DNA of 64,000 nucleotides from NCBI GenBank assembly GCA_031180825.1, contig JAPSLM010000001.1, positions 372,001 to 436,000 on the forward strand, in the 5' to 3' direction. Below the pieces are notes generated by a model that saw nothing but the letters and a program-made list of their open reading frames with translations, searched no databases and was not told the origin of the DNA. The stretch comes from Paenibacillus sp. (lineage in GTDB: Bacteria; Bacillota; Bacilli; Paenibacillales; NBRC-103111). The number at the start of each line of letters is the position of its first letter. Position 1 is the stretch's first letter. Position numbers and translations under genes: made by a program. Below, one piece after another: positions 41,676 through 49,650 of this stretch.

Positions 41676-44600
41676 ATGAAGTCGGTATTTGAGAAGGAAG
41701 AGGCTTATTGGACCGCAAAATTTGATGCCGAAGACAGCATAAGCTTTTTGCCCTACGGCCCATCCTCCAATAAAAGCAACAGTATGAATCCCGCAAATCA
41801 TGCGGGCGCGGTCCGGCGTATGCTTCCGCAAGAGCTGTCGGCAAGAATTCAATCCCTCGCGAAGGGATCGGATATGGCCGTGTACATGATTTTGTTGGCG
41901 GGGGTCAACGCGCTGCTTTCCACGTATGCCAATCAGGAACATGTGCTGGTAGGCATGCCTGCATGCCCCGCGTTCAACGCCGACAATCCGCCGGTTCACG
42001 ATGTGCTGATTATTAAAAATAAAGTAAGCGGGGAAAGCACATTTAAAACGTTATTAGGCGAAGTCAAAGCGTCGGTGATCGGAGCCCTCGAACACCAGCG
42101 GCTTCCTTTCCGGAAAATGATTCAAGGCCTGAATTTGCATTTTAGTCCCGCAGGCCAGCCGGTATTCAACACGATCGTTTCGCTGGCGAATCTGCATACG
42201 GATGCTTTTGCAACAAGCGTGGCGGCGGACGCCGTGTGGCGGTTTGAATCGGCGGCGGAGGGCGCTCTCGCTCTCGATTTAAGCTTTGATGAGCAGCGGT
42301 ACGAGCAGGAGTTTATGGATAGGGCGGTCGATCATTTCTTTCGCCTCCTGTCCATCGTTTTGTTTCAGCCCGACCTTGCGCTCGGCCAGGTTGACCTCTT
42401 GTCCGAAGCCGAGAAGCATCAGCTGTGCGTCTTGTTCAACGACACTGCGACGAATCGCTATCCGCAAAATAAAGCGCTTTTCTCCGTGTTCGAGGAGCAG
42501 GCGGAACGTACCCCGGATCGGCTTGCCGTTGTCTTTAAAGACAACCGGTTAACGTACGGGGAACTGAACGAACGGGCGAACCGGATTGCGCGGGTGCTGC
42601 GGGCGGAGGGCGTTACGGCGGACCGGCCGGTGGCGATGCTGATGGAGCGCTCGGTAGAAATGATCGTCGGCATGCTGGCGGTGTTGAAGGCGGGCGGGGC
42701 TTACGTGCCGATCGATCCGCAGCATCCGGAGGACCGAATCCGCTTTGTGCTGGAAGACAGCGGCGCCGACCTTCTTCTGACGCAAGCCCGCTGGGCGGAT
42801 AAAGTGGATTTCCGCGGGAAGACGCTGTGTTTGGACGACACCGGACTTTATGATAGTCCGGCGGAGGACGGCTTGAACCTGGAGCCGGTGTCCGGGGCGA
42901 ACAACCTGGCGTATTTGATCTATACGTCCGGTACGACGGGCAAGCCGAAAGGGGTCATGATCGAGCAGCGCAGCGTGGTGAATTTTACGCTCAGCCTGTT
43001 CGAGCCGATCTATGCCGCTTACCCGGAATACCGGAATATGGCGCAATTGGCGCCGTACGTCTTCGACATGTCGGTAAAACCGATCTACGGCGCTCTGCTG
43101 CTGGGGCGGACGCTGCACATCGTCCCCGAAGAGACGCGGTTGGACGGGGAGAAGCTGCTTAAGTTTTTCCGCGAGCACGAGATCGACATTACGGATGCGA
43201 CGCCGACCTTTTTGTCCGTTCTGGTGCAAGCGGCTCAAGGGGCCGGCGGGGAAGCGGGAGCGAAACATTATGTGGTTGGCGGGGAAGCGTTAACCACGAA
43301 GGTCGTAAGGGCGGTATGGTCGACGTTCGGAGAACAGGTGAAAATCACGAACGTTTACGGACCGACGGAGTGTACGGTCGACTCTACGATTTACGAGGTC
43401 TCGCCGGAGCGTCTTGCCGAACTGACGGATACCGTGCCCATCGGGAAACCGCTGCCGAACCAAAAGCTCTGGATTCTGGATTCGCGTCAGCGGCTTCTGC
43501 CGGTCGGGGTAGCGGGCGAGCTTCACATCAGCGGAGCCGGTGTGGCCCGAGGGTATAACCGGCGTCTGGAGCTTACGGCCGAGAAGTTTGTGGCAAATCC
43601 GCACGATCCGGGCGAGCGCATGTACAAGACGGGCGATTTGGCCCGCTGGCTGCCGGACGGCAATATCGAATATTTGGGACGCATCGACCATCAGGTGAAA
43701 ATACGCGGCTTCCGGATTGAGCTCGGGGAAGTGGAGGCGCAGCTCTTGAAGCTGGAGCCCGTGCAAGAGGCGATTGTTTTGGCGCGGGAGGACGACAGCG
43801 GGCAGAAGCAGCTGTGCGCCTATTTCGTGGCTGTCCGGCCGCTGACGGTAAGCGAGCTTAGAGGCGCATTGTCGCAAGAAATGCCGGCTTATATGATTCC
43901 GGCGCATTTCATCCAATTGGACCGGCTGCCGCTGACGACGAACGGGAAGGTCGACCGGCGAGCGCTGCCTGCCCCGGAAGGAGACATCGACACGGGGACG
44001 GAATATGTGGCTCCGCGTACGGCGCAGGAGGCGCAGCTTGCCCGAATCTGGAAAGAGGTTCTGGGCCTGGAAAAGGTCGGCGCGAAGGATAATTTCTTCG
44101 TCCTCGGCGGCCATTCCTTGAATTTGATGCAGCTGATTCAGCGGGTATACACCGAAACGGGCGTCGAGCTTCCGATTCACAAAGTATTTCAAAATCCGAC
44201 CGTGGAATCGATGGCTTACGAGATTTGGGAATCCGGGCAGGACGGGGACGGCGGAAGCCGTTTCGTGAAGCTGAACGGAGAAGGGCCGTTGAACGTATTT
44301 TGTTTCCCGCCGGGAAGCGGATACGGCTTCGCTTACTTGGAGCTGGCGAAACGGCTGGAAGGTCACTGCACCTTGCACGTCATTGATTTTATCGATGATG
44401 CGGAAACGAAGGAAAGTCTCGCGGAGCGGTATGTGGACGAGGTGATCCGCATTCAGGATCAATCGCCGTATATCCTTCTCGGATATTCCGTAGGCGGCAA
44501 TCTGATGTTCGAAGTGGCGGAAGCGATGGAAAAAGGAGGATGCCGGGTCTCGGATCTGATTATCGTAGACTCGTTGATTCGACGAAACGCAACGGACCCC

Positions 44601-44993
44601 ACGCCTGTCGAAGAATTGGAAAACGATATCGAAGATATCCTCGGCCTGGTTGAAGGACTGGACGAAGGAGCGACGGGCAATCCGCTTATTCGCGAACGCA
44701 TGGAACGGAAAATAAGAGCGTATTTGTCTTATGGAAGCGAACTGGTGAATACGGGCACGGTAACGGCAAATATTCATGCGTTATTTACGGAAGAAGTCAA
44801 TGCCGTCCGGTCTCGGTACCCAGTGGCGTCGTGGCGCGAGGGTACGCGGCAAAGCTATAGCGAATATAACATTGCCGGCCCTCATGCCAAAGTGCTGCAC
44901 CCCGAGTATGTGGAAGAAAACTCCAAAGTATTTCTCCGCATCCTCCGGCAAATCTCCGGGCATACAAACGAAGTCCAAGAAGTGCTGAACTGA
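41676..44993 (+). CDS. NRPS subunit 3: half-C-A(Glu-like)-T-TE
   Basis: 1105 aa, ATG with GGGGGAGG upstream. Residues 1 to about 245 match only the C-terminal lobe of a condensation domain and begin with MKSVFEKEEAYW, similar to the start of subunit 2. The A domain (about 265-775) contains LIYTSGTTGKPKG and a pocket starting at D464. The carrier domain (about 780-850) has LGGHS with Ser814. The type I thioesterase (about 865-1105) has the nucleophile in GYSVGG (Ser938), an Asp in IIVDS near 965, and a likely catalytic His in the GPHAKVLHPEY segment near 1068-1075. The TE should release the nonapeptide by hydrolysis or macrocyclisation. Which one cannot be read from sequence. It is the last biosynthetic gene; a strong terminator follows about 110 bases later. 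Confidence 0.95.
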   Translation: MKSVFEKEEAYWTAKFDAEDSISFLPYGPSSNKSNSMNPANHAGAVRRMLPQELSARIQSLAKGSDMAVYMILLAGVNALLSTYANQEHVLVGMPACPAFNADNPPVHDVLIIKNKVSGESTFKTLLGEVKASVIGALEHQRLPFRKMIQGLNLHFSPAGQPVFNTIVSLANLHTDAFATSVAADAVWRFESAAEGALALDLSFDEQRYEQEFMDRAVDHFFRLLSIVLFQPDLALGQVDLLSEAEKHQLCVLFNDTATNRYPQNKALFSVFEEQAERTPDRLAVVFKDNRLTYGELNERANRIARVLRAEGVTADRPVAMLMERSVEMIVGMLAVLKAGGAYVPIDPQHPEDRIRFVLEDSGADLLLTQARWADKVDFRGKTLCLDDTGLYDSPAEDGLNLEPVSGANNLAYLIYTSGTTGKPKGVMIEQRSVVNFTLSLFEPIYAAYPEYRNMAQLAPYVFDMSVKPIYGALLLGRTLHIVPEETRLDGEKLLKFFREHEIDITDATPTFLSVLVQAAQGAGGEAGAKHYVVGGEALTTKVVRAVWSTFGEQVKITNVYGPTECTVDSTIYEVSPERLAELTDTVPIGKPLPNQKLWILDSRQRLLPVGVAGELHISGAGVARGYNRRLELTAEKFVANPHDPGERMYKTGDLARWLPDGNIEYLGRIDHQVKIRGFRIELGEVEAQLLKLEPVQEAIVLAREDDSGQKQLCAYFVAVRPLTVSELRGALSQEMPAYMIPAHFIQLDRLPLTTNGKVDRRALPAPEGDIDTGTEYVAPRTAQEAQLARIWKEVLGLEKVGAKDNFFVLGGHSLNLMQLIQRVYTETGVELPIHKVFQNPTVESMAYEIWESGQDGDGGSRFVKLNGEGPLNVFCFPPGSGYGFAYLELAKRLEGHCTLHVIDFIDDAETKESLAERYVDEVIRIQDQSPYILLGYSVGGNLMFEVAEAMEKGGCRVSDLIIVDSLIRRNATDPTPVEELENDIEDILGLVEGLDEGATGNPLIRERMERKIRAYLSYGSELVNTGTVTANIHALFTEEVNAVRSRYPVASWREGTRQSYSEYNIAGPHAKVLHPEYVEENSKVFLRILRQISGHTNEVQEVLN

Positions 44994-45100
44994 TGCGAAC
45001 GCCGCTAGCCTGTTTTGAAAGAGACGAACGGGTGACACAAGCAGCTTAACCGGGGCACTTAACGACTTTGGCGGCATACGGACGATCATCCGCAAGATGC

Positions 45101-45145
45101 AAAAATGAGGCAGAAGCCGATAACGGCTCCTGCCTCATTTTTTTT
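45101..45145. terminator. bidirectional terminator after the NRPS cluster
   Basis: AATGAGGCAG and CTGCCTCATT form a 10-base stem with an inner AGCC/GGCT arm. Five A precede it and eight T follow. It lies between convergent genes (NRPS subunit 3 and the importer lipoprotein) and can serve both strands. Confidence 0.9.
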
Positions 45146-45167
45146 GCGCTGCGGCGCAGTTTGCGTT

Positions 45168-46229
45168 TTACTTGCCCTGCTTCACTTCGTTCAAAAGCGA
45201 GAGGTCGAGGAATTTGCTTAGGTCCAGCTCCTCTTTCTTCACGTCCTTGATGTAGCCGGCCTCAATGGAGACGCGCGCCATTTCTTCGATCGCTTCCTTG
45301 CTCACGTCCGTCGTCAGGTTCAAATGGGAGATCGCCGCTTTAATCAAAGCGATATCCATTCCTTTTCCGCTCAGCGACTTCAGTTGGTTGTTGATCAGCT
45401 CATATGCTTGGTCCGGGTCTTTCTTGATAAAATCGATCGCGTCCGCATTCGCTTGAATGGCTCCCTTCGCCAGCTCGCGGTTGTCCTTCAGGAATTTGTC
45501 GCCGGCAACGAGAACCGTAAGCGGATAGTTGCCGTTGTTCGGCGGGATTTGATCCCACGGCACGATTACTTTGCCGATGCCTTCCTGCTCCATCTGCGTG
45601 CCCCAAGGCTCCGGAATGAGCGTCGCGTCGATTTCTTTCTGGCGCATCGTCACGAGCGTATCGGCCGGGGCGCGGGCGATGATCTGTACGCCGCTTTTAT
45701 CGGTCGTCACGTTCAGATTGTTTTGCTTCAGAAGCAGGCGGAGCGAAATTTCGTTCGTGCTGCCCTTCGTCGGGATGGCCACGGTTTTGCCGACCAGATC
45801 CTTGACGCTGTTGATGCCGGAATCTTTGCCGGCGACAAGCACCGCGCCTCCGTTATTCGAACCGGAAATGACGCGGAAGTTTTTGCTTTTTAAAAACTGA
45901 TTCGTCGAAGGTCCGGGACCGACGAAGCCCAGGTCGATCTGATCGGTAGCCAGCGCGGTGGAGAAGTCGGACCCGTTGTCGAACGGCGTCACCTCGATCT
46001 TAACGTTCTCGCCCCAGTATTTTTTGAATAAACCCTGCTCCAGAGCGACGTAGCCCGGCGCGTGGGTAACGTTCTTGAAGATGCCGAGCCGTACCGTTTT
46101 CGCCGCGGCCGGTTTATTCGCCCCCGCGCCTCCGGCTCCGTCTTTCGGCGCATCCGTTTTGCTTCCGCAGGCGGAAAGCGCAAGCGTTGCGGTCAGAATT
46201 ACCGCCAGCAGTGCAGACCACTTTTTCAT
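45168..46229 (-). CDS. ABC importer substrate-binding lipoprotein (NitT/TauT/SsuA family)
   Basis: 353 aa. The N-terminus is a lipoprotein signal with lipobox LSAC; Cys21 would be lipidated and anchor the protein outside the membrane. The rest is the NMT1/SsuA-type periplasmic-binding fold: LGIFKNVTHAPGYVALEQGL near residue 48, then a typical DLGFVGPGPSTNQFL near residue 100. The family binds aliphatic sulfonates, taurine, nitrate or thiamine precursors. Sulfonate is the commonest guess for this gene order in Bacillales, but the substrate cannot be assigned. It is the last gene of a three-gene minus-strand operon (ATPase, permease, binding protein). GGAGAG lies about 11 bases before the ATG. 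Confidence 0.88.
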   Translation of the reverse strand: MKKWSALLAVILTATLALSACGSKTDAPKDGAGGAGANKPAAAKTVRLGIFKNVTHAPGYVALEQGLFKKYWGENVKIEVTPFDNGSDFSTALATDQIDLGFVGPGPSTNQFLKSKNFRVISGSNNGGAVLVAGKDSGINSVKDLVGKTVAIPTKGSTNEISLRLLLKQNNLNVTTDKSGVQIIARAPADTLVTMRQKEIDATLIPEPWGTQMEQEGIGKVIVPWDQIPPNNGNYPLTVLVAGDKFLKDNRELAKGAIQANADAIDFIKKDPDQAYELINNQLKSLSGKGMDIALIKAAISHLNLTTDVSKEAIEEMARVSIEAGYIKDVKKEELDLSKFLDLSLLNEVKQGK

Positions 46230-46287
46230 CGTACCGTTTCTCTCCTTTTATTTAGCACCGGCCGTTCGGCCGAATTGCCCCGTTTGA

Positions 46288-47052
46288 TTATTTTTTGCCG
46301 CTGATCAACCCGTAGCGCAGCAATAGTTTATCCTCAAGCCGCTTGAAGCAAAAGTGGTCGGACACCGTACCGAGCACGGCGATGATGATCACGATGCAGA
46401 GCATAAGCGCCGTATCCGCCAGATTGCGGCCGTCCTGCAGCAGCTGTCCGAGTCCGACGCCTTTGGCGATCAGCTCGCCCGCGACAAGAGCCCGCCAGGC
46501 AAAAGCCCAAGCGACGCGAACGCCGGTAATCATATGAGGGAACGCGGCAGGCACCATGATTTGGTAAAACATGCGCATGCCGTCGCCGGTTCCCATCGTT
46601 TGCGCCGCCTTGATATAGATGGAAGGAATATTTTTGATCCCCGTCCGGCTGGCCATGGCCATCGTCCACGTCGCGCCAAGCATGGTGATGAAAATGACGG
46701 AAAAATCGTTCATTCCGAACCAGATGATGGCAAAAGGCAGCCAGGCAATGCTCGGTACCGTCTGCAGCGCGACGACCAAAAAGCCGATCGTGTCGTCCAT
46801 CAGACGATACCGGGCGAACAAGAAGCCGAGCACCGTGCCGACCAGGATCGAGACGGTAAACGCGAGAAGAAGCCGCTTCAGGCTTTGATACGTCGCTTCA
46901 AGCAGCTGGCCGTGGACGAATCCGTCGTAGAACGCTTGAAACGTCTGGGTGACGGAAGGAAACTTCCAGCCCCAGTCGAATATTCTAAATCCCGCTTCCC
47001 ACGCTATCAAGAGCAGAACCAGGAAGAGGCCCCTTCTTAATGCTGTACTCAT
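46288..47052 (-). CDS. ABC importer permease (SsuC/TauC family)
   Basis: 254 aa, polytopic. A first membrane helix lies near residues 8-22, then about five more. The cytoplasmic coupling loop (KAAQTMGTGDG near residue 155) is the place where the ATPase docks. It belongs to the BPD_transp_1 family, subgroup of sulfonate/taurine/nitrate permeases. GGAGGAG precedes the ATG. The gene starts 68 bases inside the 3' end of the ATPase gene, so their translation is probably coupled. It works as a homodimer with the ATPase and lipoprotein encoded next to it. Confidence 0.9.
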   Translation of the reverse strand: MSTALRRGLFLVLLLIAWEAGFRIFDWGWKFPSVTQTFQAFYDGFVHGQLLEATYQSLKRLLLAFTVSILVGTVLGFLFARYRLMDDTIGFLVVALQTVPSIAWLPFAIIWFGMNDFSVIFITMLGATWTMAMASRTGIKNIPSIYIKAAQTMGTGDGMRMFYQIMVPAAFPHMITGVRVAWAFAWRALVAGELIAKGVGLGQLLQDGRNLADTALMLCIVIIIAVLGTVSDHFCFKRLEDKLLLRYGLISGKK

Positions 47053-47833
47053 CGCCCATCTCCTCCTTTACCACTTTTTCCAGCTCGTCGGCCAGCGCAT
47101 CCATAATGCTGGCTTCCACGTGATGCAGGACGGAGTCGGCGTAATCGCGCGGACGCGCCGCTTGCACGGCGAATTCCTTCTTGATCTTCCCGGGACGGGT
47201 CGACATGACCAGCACGCGGTCCGACAAGATGACGGCTTCGCGGATGTTATGCGTAATGAACAGGATCGTTTTGCGCGTCCGCATCCAAATTTCTTCAAGC
47301 TCCTTGTGCAAAATGAGCCGGGTCTGTTCGTCCAGTGCCGCAAAAGGCTCATCCATCAGCAAGATTTCCGGGTCCATCGCCAAGGCGCGGGCAATCGCCG
47401 CCCGCTGCTTCATCCCGCCCGACAGCTCGTGCGGGTAGCGGTCCGCGAATTTGCTCAAATGCACCGCCTTAATCTGCTCCATGGCCAGAGCCTCGCGTTC
47501 CTTTTTGCCGATGCCTTTTTGCTTCAATCCGAACGCGACGTTATCCAGCACCGTCAGCCACGGGAACAAGGCGTGCTCCTGAAAGACGACGACGCGGTCG
47601 GGGCCGGGCGAGCTGCAGGGTTTGCCGTTCACCGTGATGGTTCCCTGTTCGGCCTGCTCCAGGCCGGCGACCAGATTGAGCAGCGTGGACTTGCCGCACC
47701 CCGACGGGCCGAGCAGCGAGACGAATTCGCCCTTGCGGATCGTCAGGGAAACGTTGTCGATCGCGGTAAAGCTGCCGCCGGTACGCTGATGGAACGTCTT
47801 GCTGACGTCTTTGATTTCAATCAATGGATTCAC
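46985..47833 (-). CDS. ABC importer ATPase (SsuB/TauB family)
   Basis: Up to 282 aa. Walker A GPSGCGKST near residue 40, signature LSGGMKQR near 140, Walker B ILLMDEPFAALD near 160, switch His in LFITHNIREA near 195. First gene of the importer operon. The start is unsure: GTG 47833 lies only 1-2 bases after GAGGAGA, whereas TTG 47824, three codons later, has an ideal 9-base spacing, so the shorter form may be the real one. The C-terminal 40 residues are longer than the minimal ATPase and overlap the permease gene. Confidence 0.9.
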   Translation of the reverse strand: MNPLIEIKDVSKTFHQRTGGSFTAIDNVSLTIRKGEFVSLLGPSGCGKSTLLNLVAGLEQAEQGTITVNGKPCSSPGPDRVVVFQEHALFPWLTVLDNVAFGLKQKGIGKKEREALAMEQIKAVHLSKFADRYPHELSGGMKQRAAIARALAMDPEILLMDEPFAALDEQTRLILHKELEEIWMRTRKTILFITHNIREAVILSDRVLVMSTRPGKIKKEFAVQAARPRDYADSVLHHVEASIMDALADELEKVVKEEMGDEYSIKKGPLPGSALDSVGSGI

Positions 47834-47880
47834 TCTCCTCGAAGAGACATGAGAAAACGCAAAATCAACTATACCAACTT

Positions 47881-47923
47881 ATTTTATAGGAATTAGGTGT
47901 ATTGTCAACTGCAAATTTTGCAG
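47881..47923 (-). promoter_or_regulatory. promoter of the importer operon with an upstream palindrome
   Basis: On the minus strand, TTGACA (47908-47903), a 16-base spacer and TAAAAT (47886-47881) form a near-consensus sigma-A promoter. Directly upstream of the -35 box lies the palindrome CTGCAAA-T-TTTGCAG (47909-47923). A looser CTATA/TATAG dyad (47869-47889) overlaps the -10 box. Either could bind a sulfur- or nitrogen-responsive regulator. Confidence 0.65.
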
Positions 47924-47997
47924 GATTTCGCGGTCTCGTGTCGAATGATAGAGGCAGACCACATTTTTCCTATTATTATAGAAAGGTATGGGTGTGA

Positions 47998-48921
47998 ATG
48001 AAGCGAATGAAGCGAGTCGCGGCGCTGGCCGCGATCATTAGCGGAGCGTTCGCCGCCGGCGTTTACGCCGAGGATGTTTTGCAGCGGGTCGACGCCTACC
48101 TGCGTCCCGATTTCAATCTCGTACTGGATGGGGAGCCCGTCAAGCTGTCGGAATCGCCGCTGGTGTACAAGGACAAGAGCTACCTGCCGCTGGCCGATCT
48201 GACCCGGCTGCTTGGCGCCAACCTGCTCTGGAGAGAAGATACGAAGACGATCTACATCAACAGCCGGATCAATCCCGAGCAGAAGCCGGTGGATTCGAAC
48301 CAGGAATACGAATCGATCGAATTGTCCGACCCGTACTCGATTACGCTCAAGTATCTTGGGGCCGAATACCCGATGCTTCTGACATACAACAAGAAGAACT
48401 TGTCCGCCTATGTTCCTTATTACCGGGAAACCGACGTCAAACGGATGGGAATCGATACGAGCGGTTTGAAGAAAGCGCGGGAACGCTTGACCGGCGTGGT
48501 GTATGTGAGCGAGCAGGAGCTGAAGAAGCGCTGGCGGCAAAACCCGGAGCAGGTTTATTCCACCAACGGCGACAACTATATCATCAACGGGGAAGTCAGT
48601 CCGAAAAAGATCGATGCACTGCGGACGTTCATCAAAAATTCGCAGACGCTCAAGTATGGGGAAATGGTGTTTTACCAAAAAGCGGTAATTATCGACAAGC
48701 GCGAGGAAGAGGACGAATACGATTATTTATTCCACGAAACCTTGCAGCTGCCCATCGCTCCGAACAGCCCGCCGCCGCCGAACGGAGGCGTGGTCAAGCA
48801 GTTTATACTGGGCCGTGTGAAGCTGACCAAAAACAATGCTTCCTCCGAGCTCAGCTACACGGTCAATATGATCGACCGCATCGATTTGCAGGAGGAAGCC
48901 AACAAACGGGGCGTCCGTTAA
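47998..48921 (+). CDS. secreted protein with a copper amine oxidase N-terminal-like (stalk) domain
   Basis: 307 aa. A signal peptide (KRMKRVAALAA, hydrophobic core, YAE) ends near residue 24. Residues 40-95 (VLDGEPVKLSES, SYLPLADLTRLLGANLLW, TKTIYIN) match the short repeat-like domain called copper amine oxidase N-terminal domain, common in secreted Paenibacillus proteins and usually without enzymatic activity. The remaining 200 residues are charged and I recognise no domain. A basic MSRT-like region near 150-190 and a Pro-rich NSPPPPNGG near 258 are visible. It is convergent with the response regulator gene, their stops overlapping by 4 bases. Function unknown; likely cell-surface. Confidence 0.8.
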   Translation: MKRMKRVAALAAIISGAFAAGVYAEDVLQRVDAYLRPDFNLVLDGEPVKLSESPLVYKDKSYLPLADLTRLLGANLLWREDTKTIYINSRINPEQKPVDSNQEYESIELSDPYSITLKYLGAEYPMLLTYNKKNLSAYVPYYRETDVKRMGIDTSGLKKARERLTGVVYVSEQELKKRWRQNPEQVYSTNGDNYIINGEVSPKKIDALRTFIKNSQTLKYGEMVFYQKAVIIDKREEEDEYDYLFHETLQLPIAPNSPPPPNGGVVKQFILGRVKLTKNNASSELSYTVNMIDRIDLQEEANKRGVR

Positions 48922-49604
48922 TCTTCGTGTTTCCAATAGAGAATGGCAATTTGCGTCCGGTCTCTCAATCCGAGTTTGCTCAAAATCTCCGATATGTAAT
49001 TTTTGATCGTCCCTTCGCTCAGGAACATTTCCTGGGCGATTTCTTTATTGGACAGCCCTTCCGCGATTTTCTCGACCACCTGCTTCTCCGTAGGGGTGAG
49101 GCCGTACGATTCGAACCTGGCAAACGGGTCCTTGCGGCTCTGCGTCGCTTGCTCCGCAGCCGCCTCCGCTTGCGCGGAAGATTGGGGATGAATCCAGCCG
49201 GTCAGCTTGCGGGCGATATCCGGATGGATGAGCCAGTTGCCTTGATGAACCGTCTTAATGCCTTGTACGATCCGGTCCGGCGGGATATTTTTGAGCAGGT
49301 AGCCGCTCGCGCCGTTGCGCAGCGCCTCGACGATATACTCGTCGTCGTCGAAGGTCGTCAGAATGAGCACGCGGGTATCGGGCGACGTCCGCTTGATGTT
49401 CAGCGTGCCTTCGACCCCGGAGCAGTTAGGCATGCGAATATCCATCAGCACGACGTCGGCGGTTTGTCCGTCGGTAAAAAAGCGATGGGCTTCGTGTCCG
49501 TCGCCGCACGCCCCCACGACGCTTAATTCGGGGTCCAGCTCCAAAATCATTTTCATGCTTTCCCGGATAAACGGGTCGTCGTCAACAATCAATACTCGAA
49601 TCAT
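48918..49604 (-). CDS. NarL/LuxR-family response regulator
   Basis: 228 aa. Receiver domain with acidic pocket VDDD near residue 8 and phospho-acceptor Asp55 in VLMDIRMP. The C-terminal LuxR-type helix-turn-helix (LTPTEKQVVEKIAEGLSNKE and the TIKNYISEILSKLG recognition region) is near residues 160-225. A linker of about 35 residues rich in Ala and Gln separates them. The kinase gene lies 46 bases upstream, so the pair forms a two-component system. The divergent ABC exporter is the most likely target, through the palindrome near 50830. Confidence 0.93.
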   Translation of the reverse strand: MIRVLIVDDDPFIRESMKMILELDPELSVVGACGDGHEAHRFFTDGQTADVVLMDIRMPNCSGVEGTLNIKRTSPDTRVLILTTFDDDEYIVEALRNGASGYLLKNIPPDRIVQGIKTVHQGNWLIHPDIARKLTGWIHPQSSAQAEAAAEQATQSRKDPFARFESYGLTPTEKQVVEKIAEGLSNKEIAQEMFLSEGTIKNYISEILSKLGLRDRTQIAILYWKHED

Positions 49605-49650
49605 GGCAGGTTTGCCCGCCTCCTAATGTTGGGATATTCGTCGGTGTCCC

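Larger units (their letters stand above)
40165..44993 (+). other. NRPS module 9 (split over two subunits): C // half-C-A-T-TE, predicted Glu
   Basis: The C domain (His8163) ends subunit 2. Subunit 3 gives a half C domain, A (pocket from D464: D, M, K, D, V, G, V, V, D), T (Ser814) and TE. The pocket differs from the surfactin Glu code (DAKDLGVVDK) only at the second and fifth positions. The Lys at position 239 favours an acidic side chain over Gln. Confidence 0.65.
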
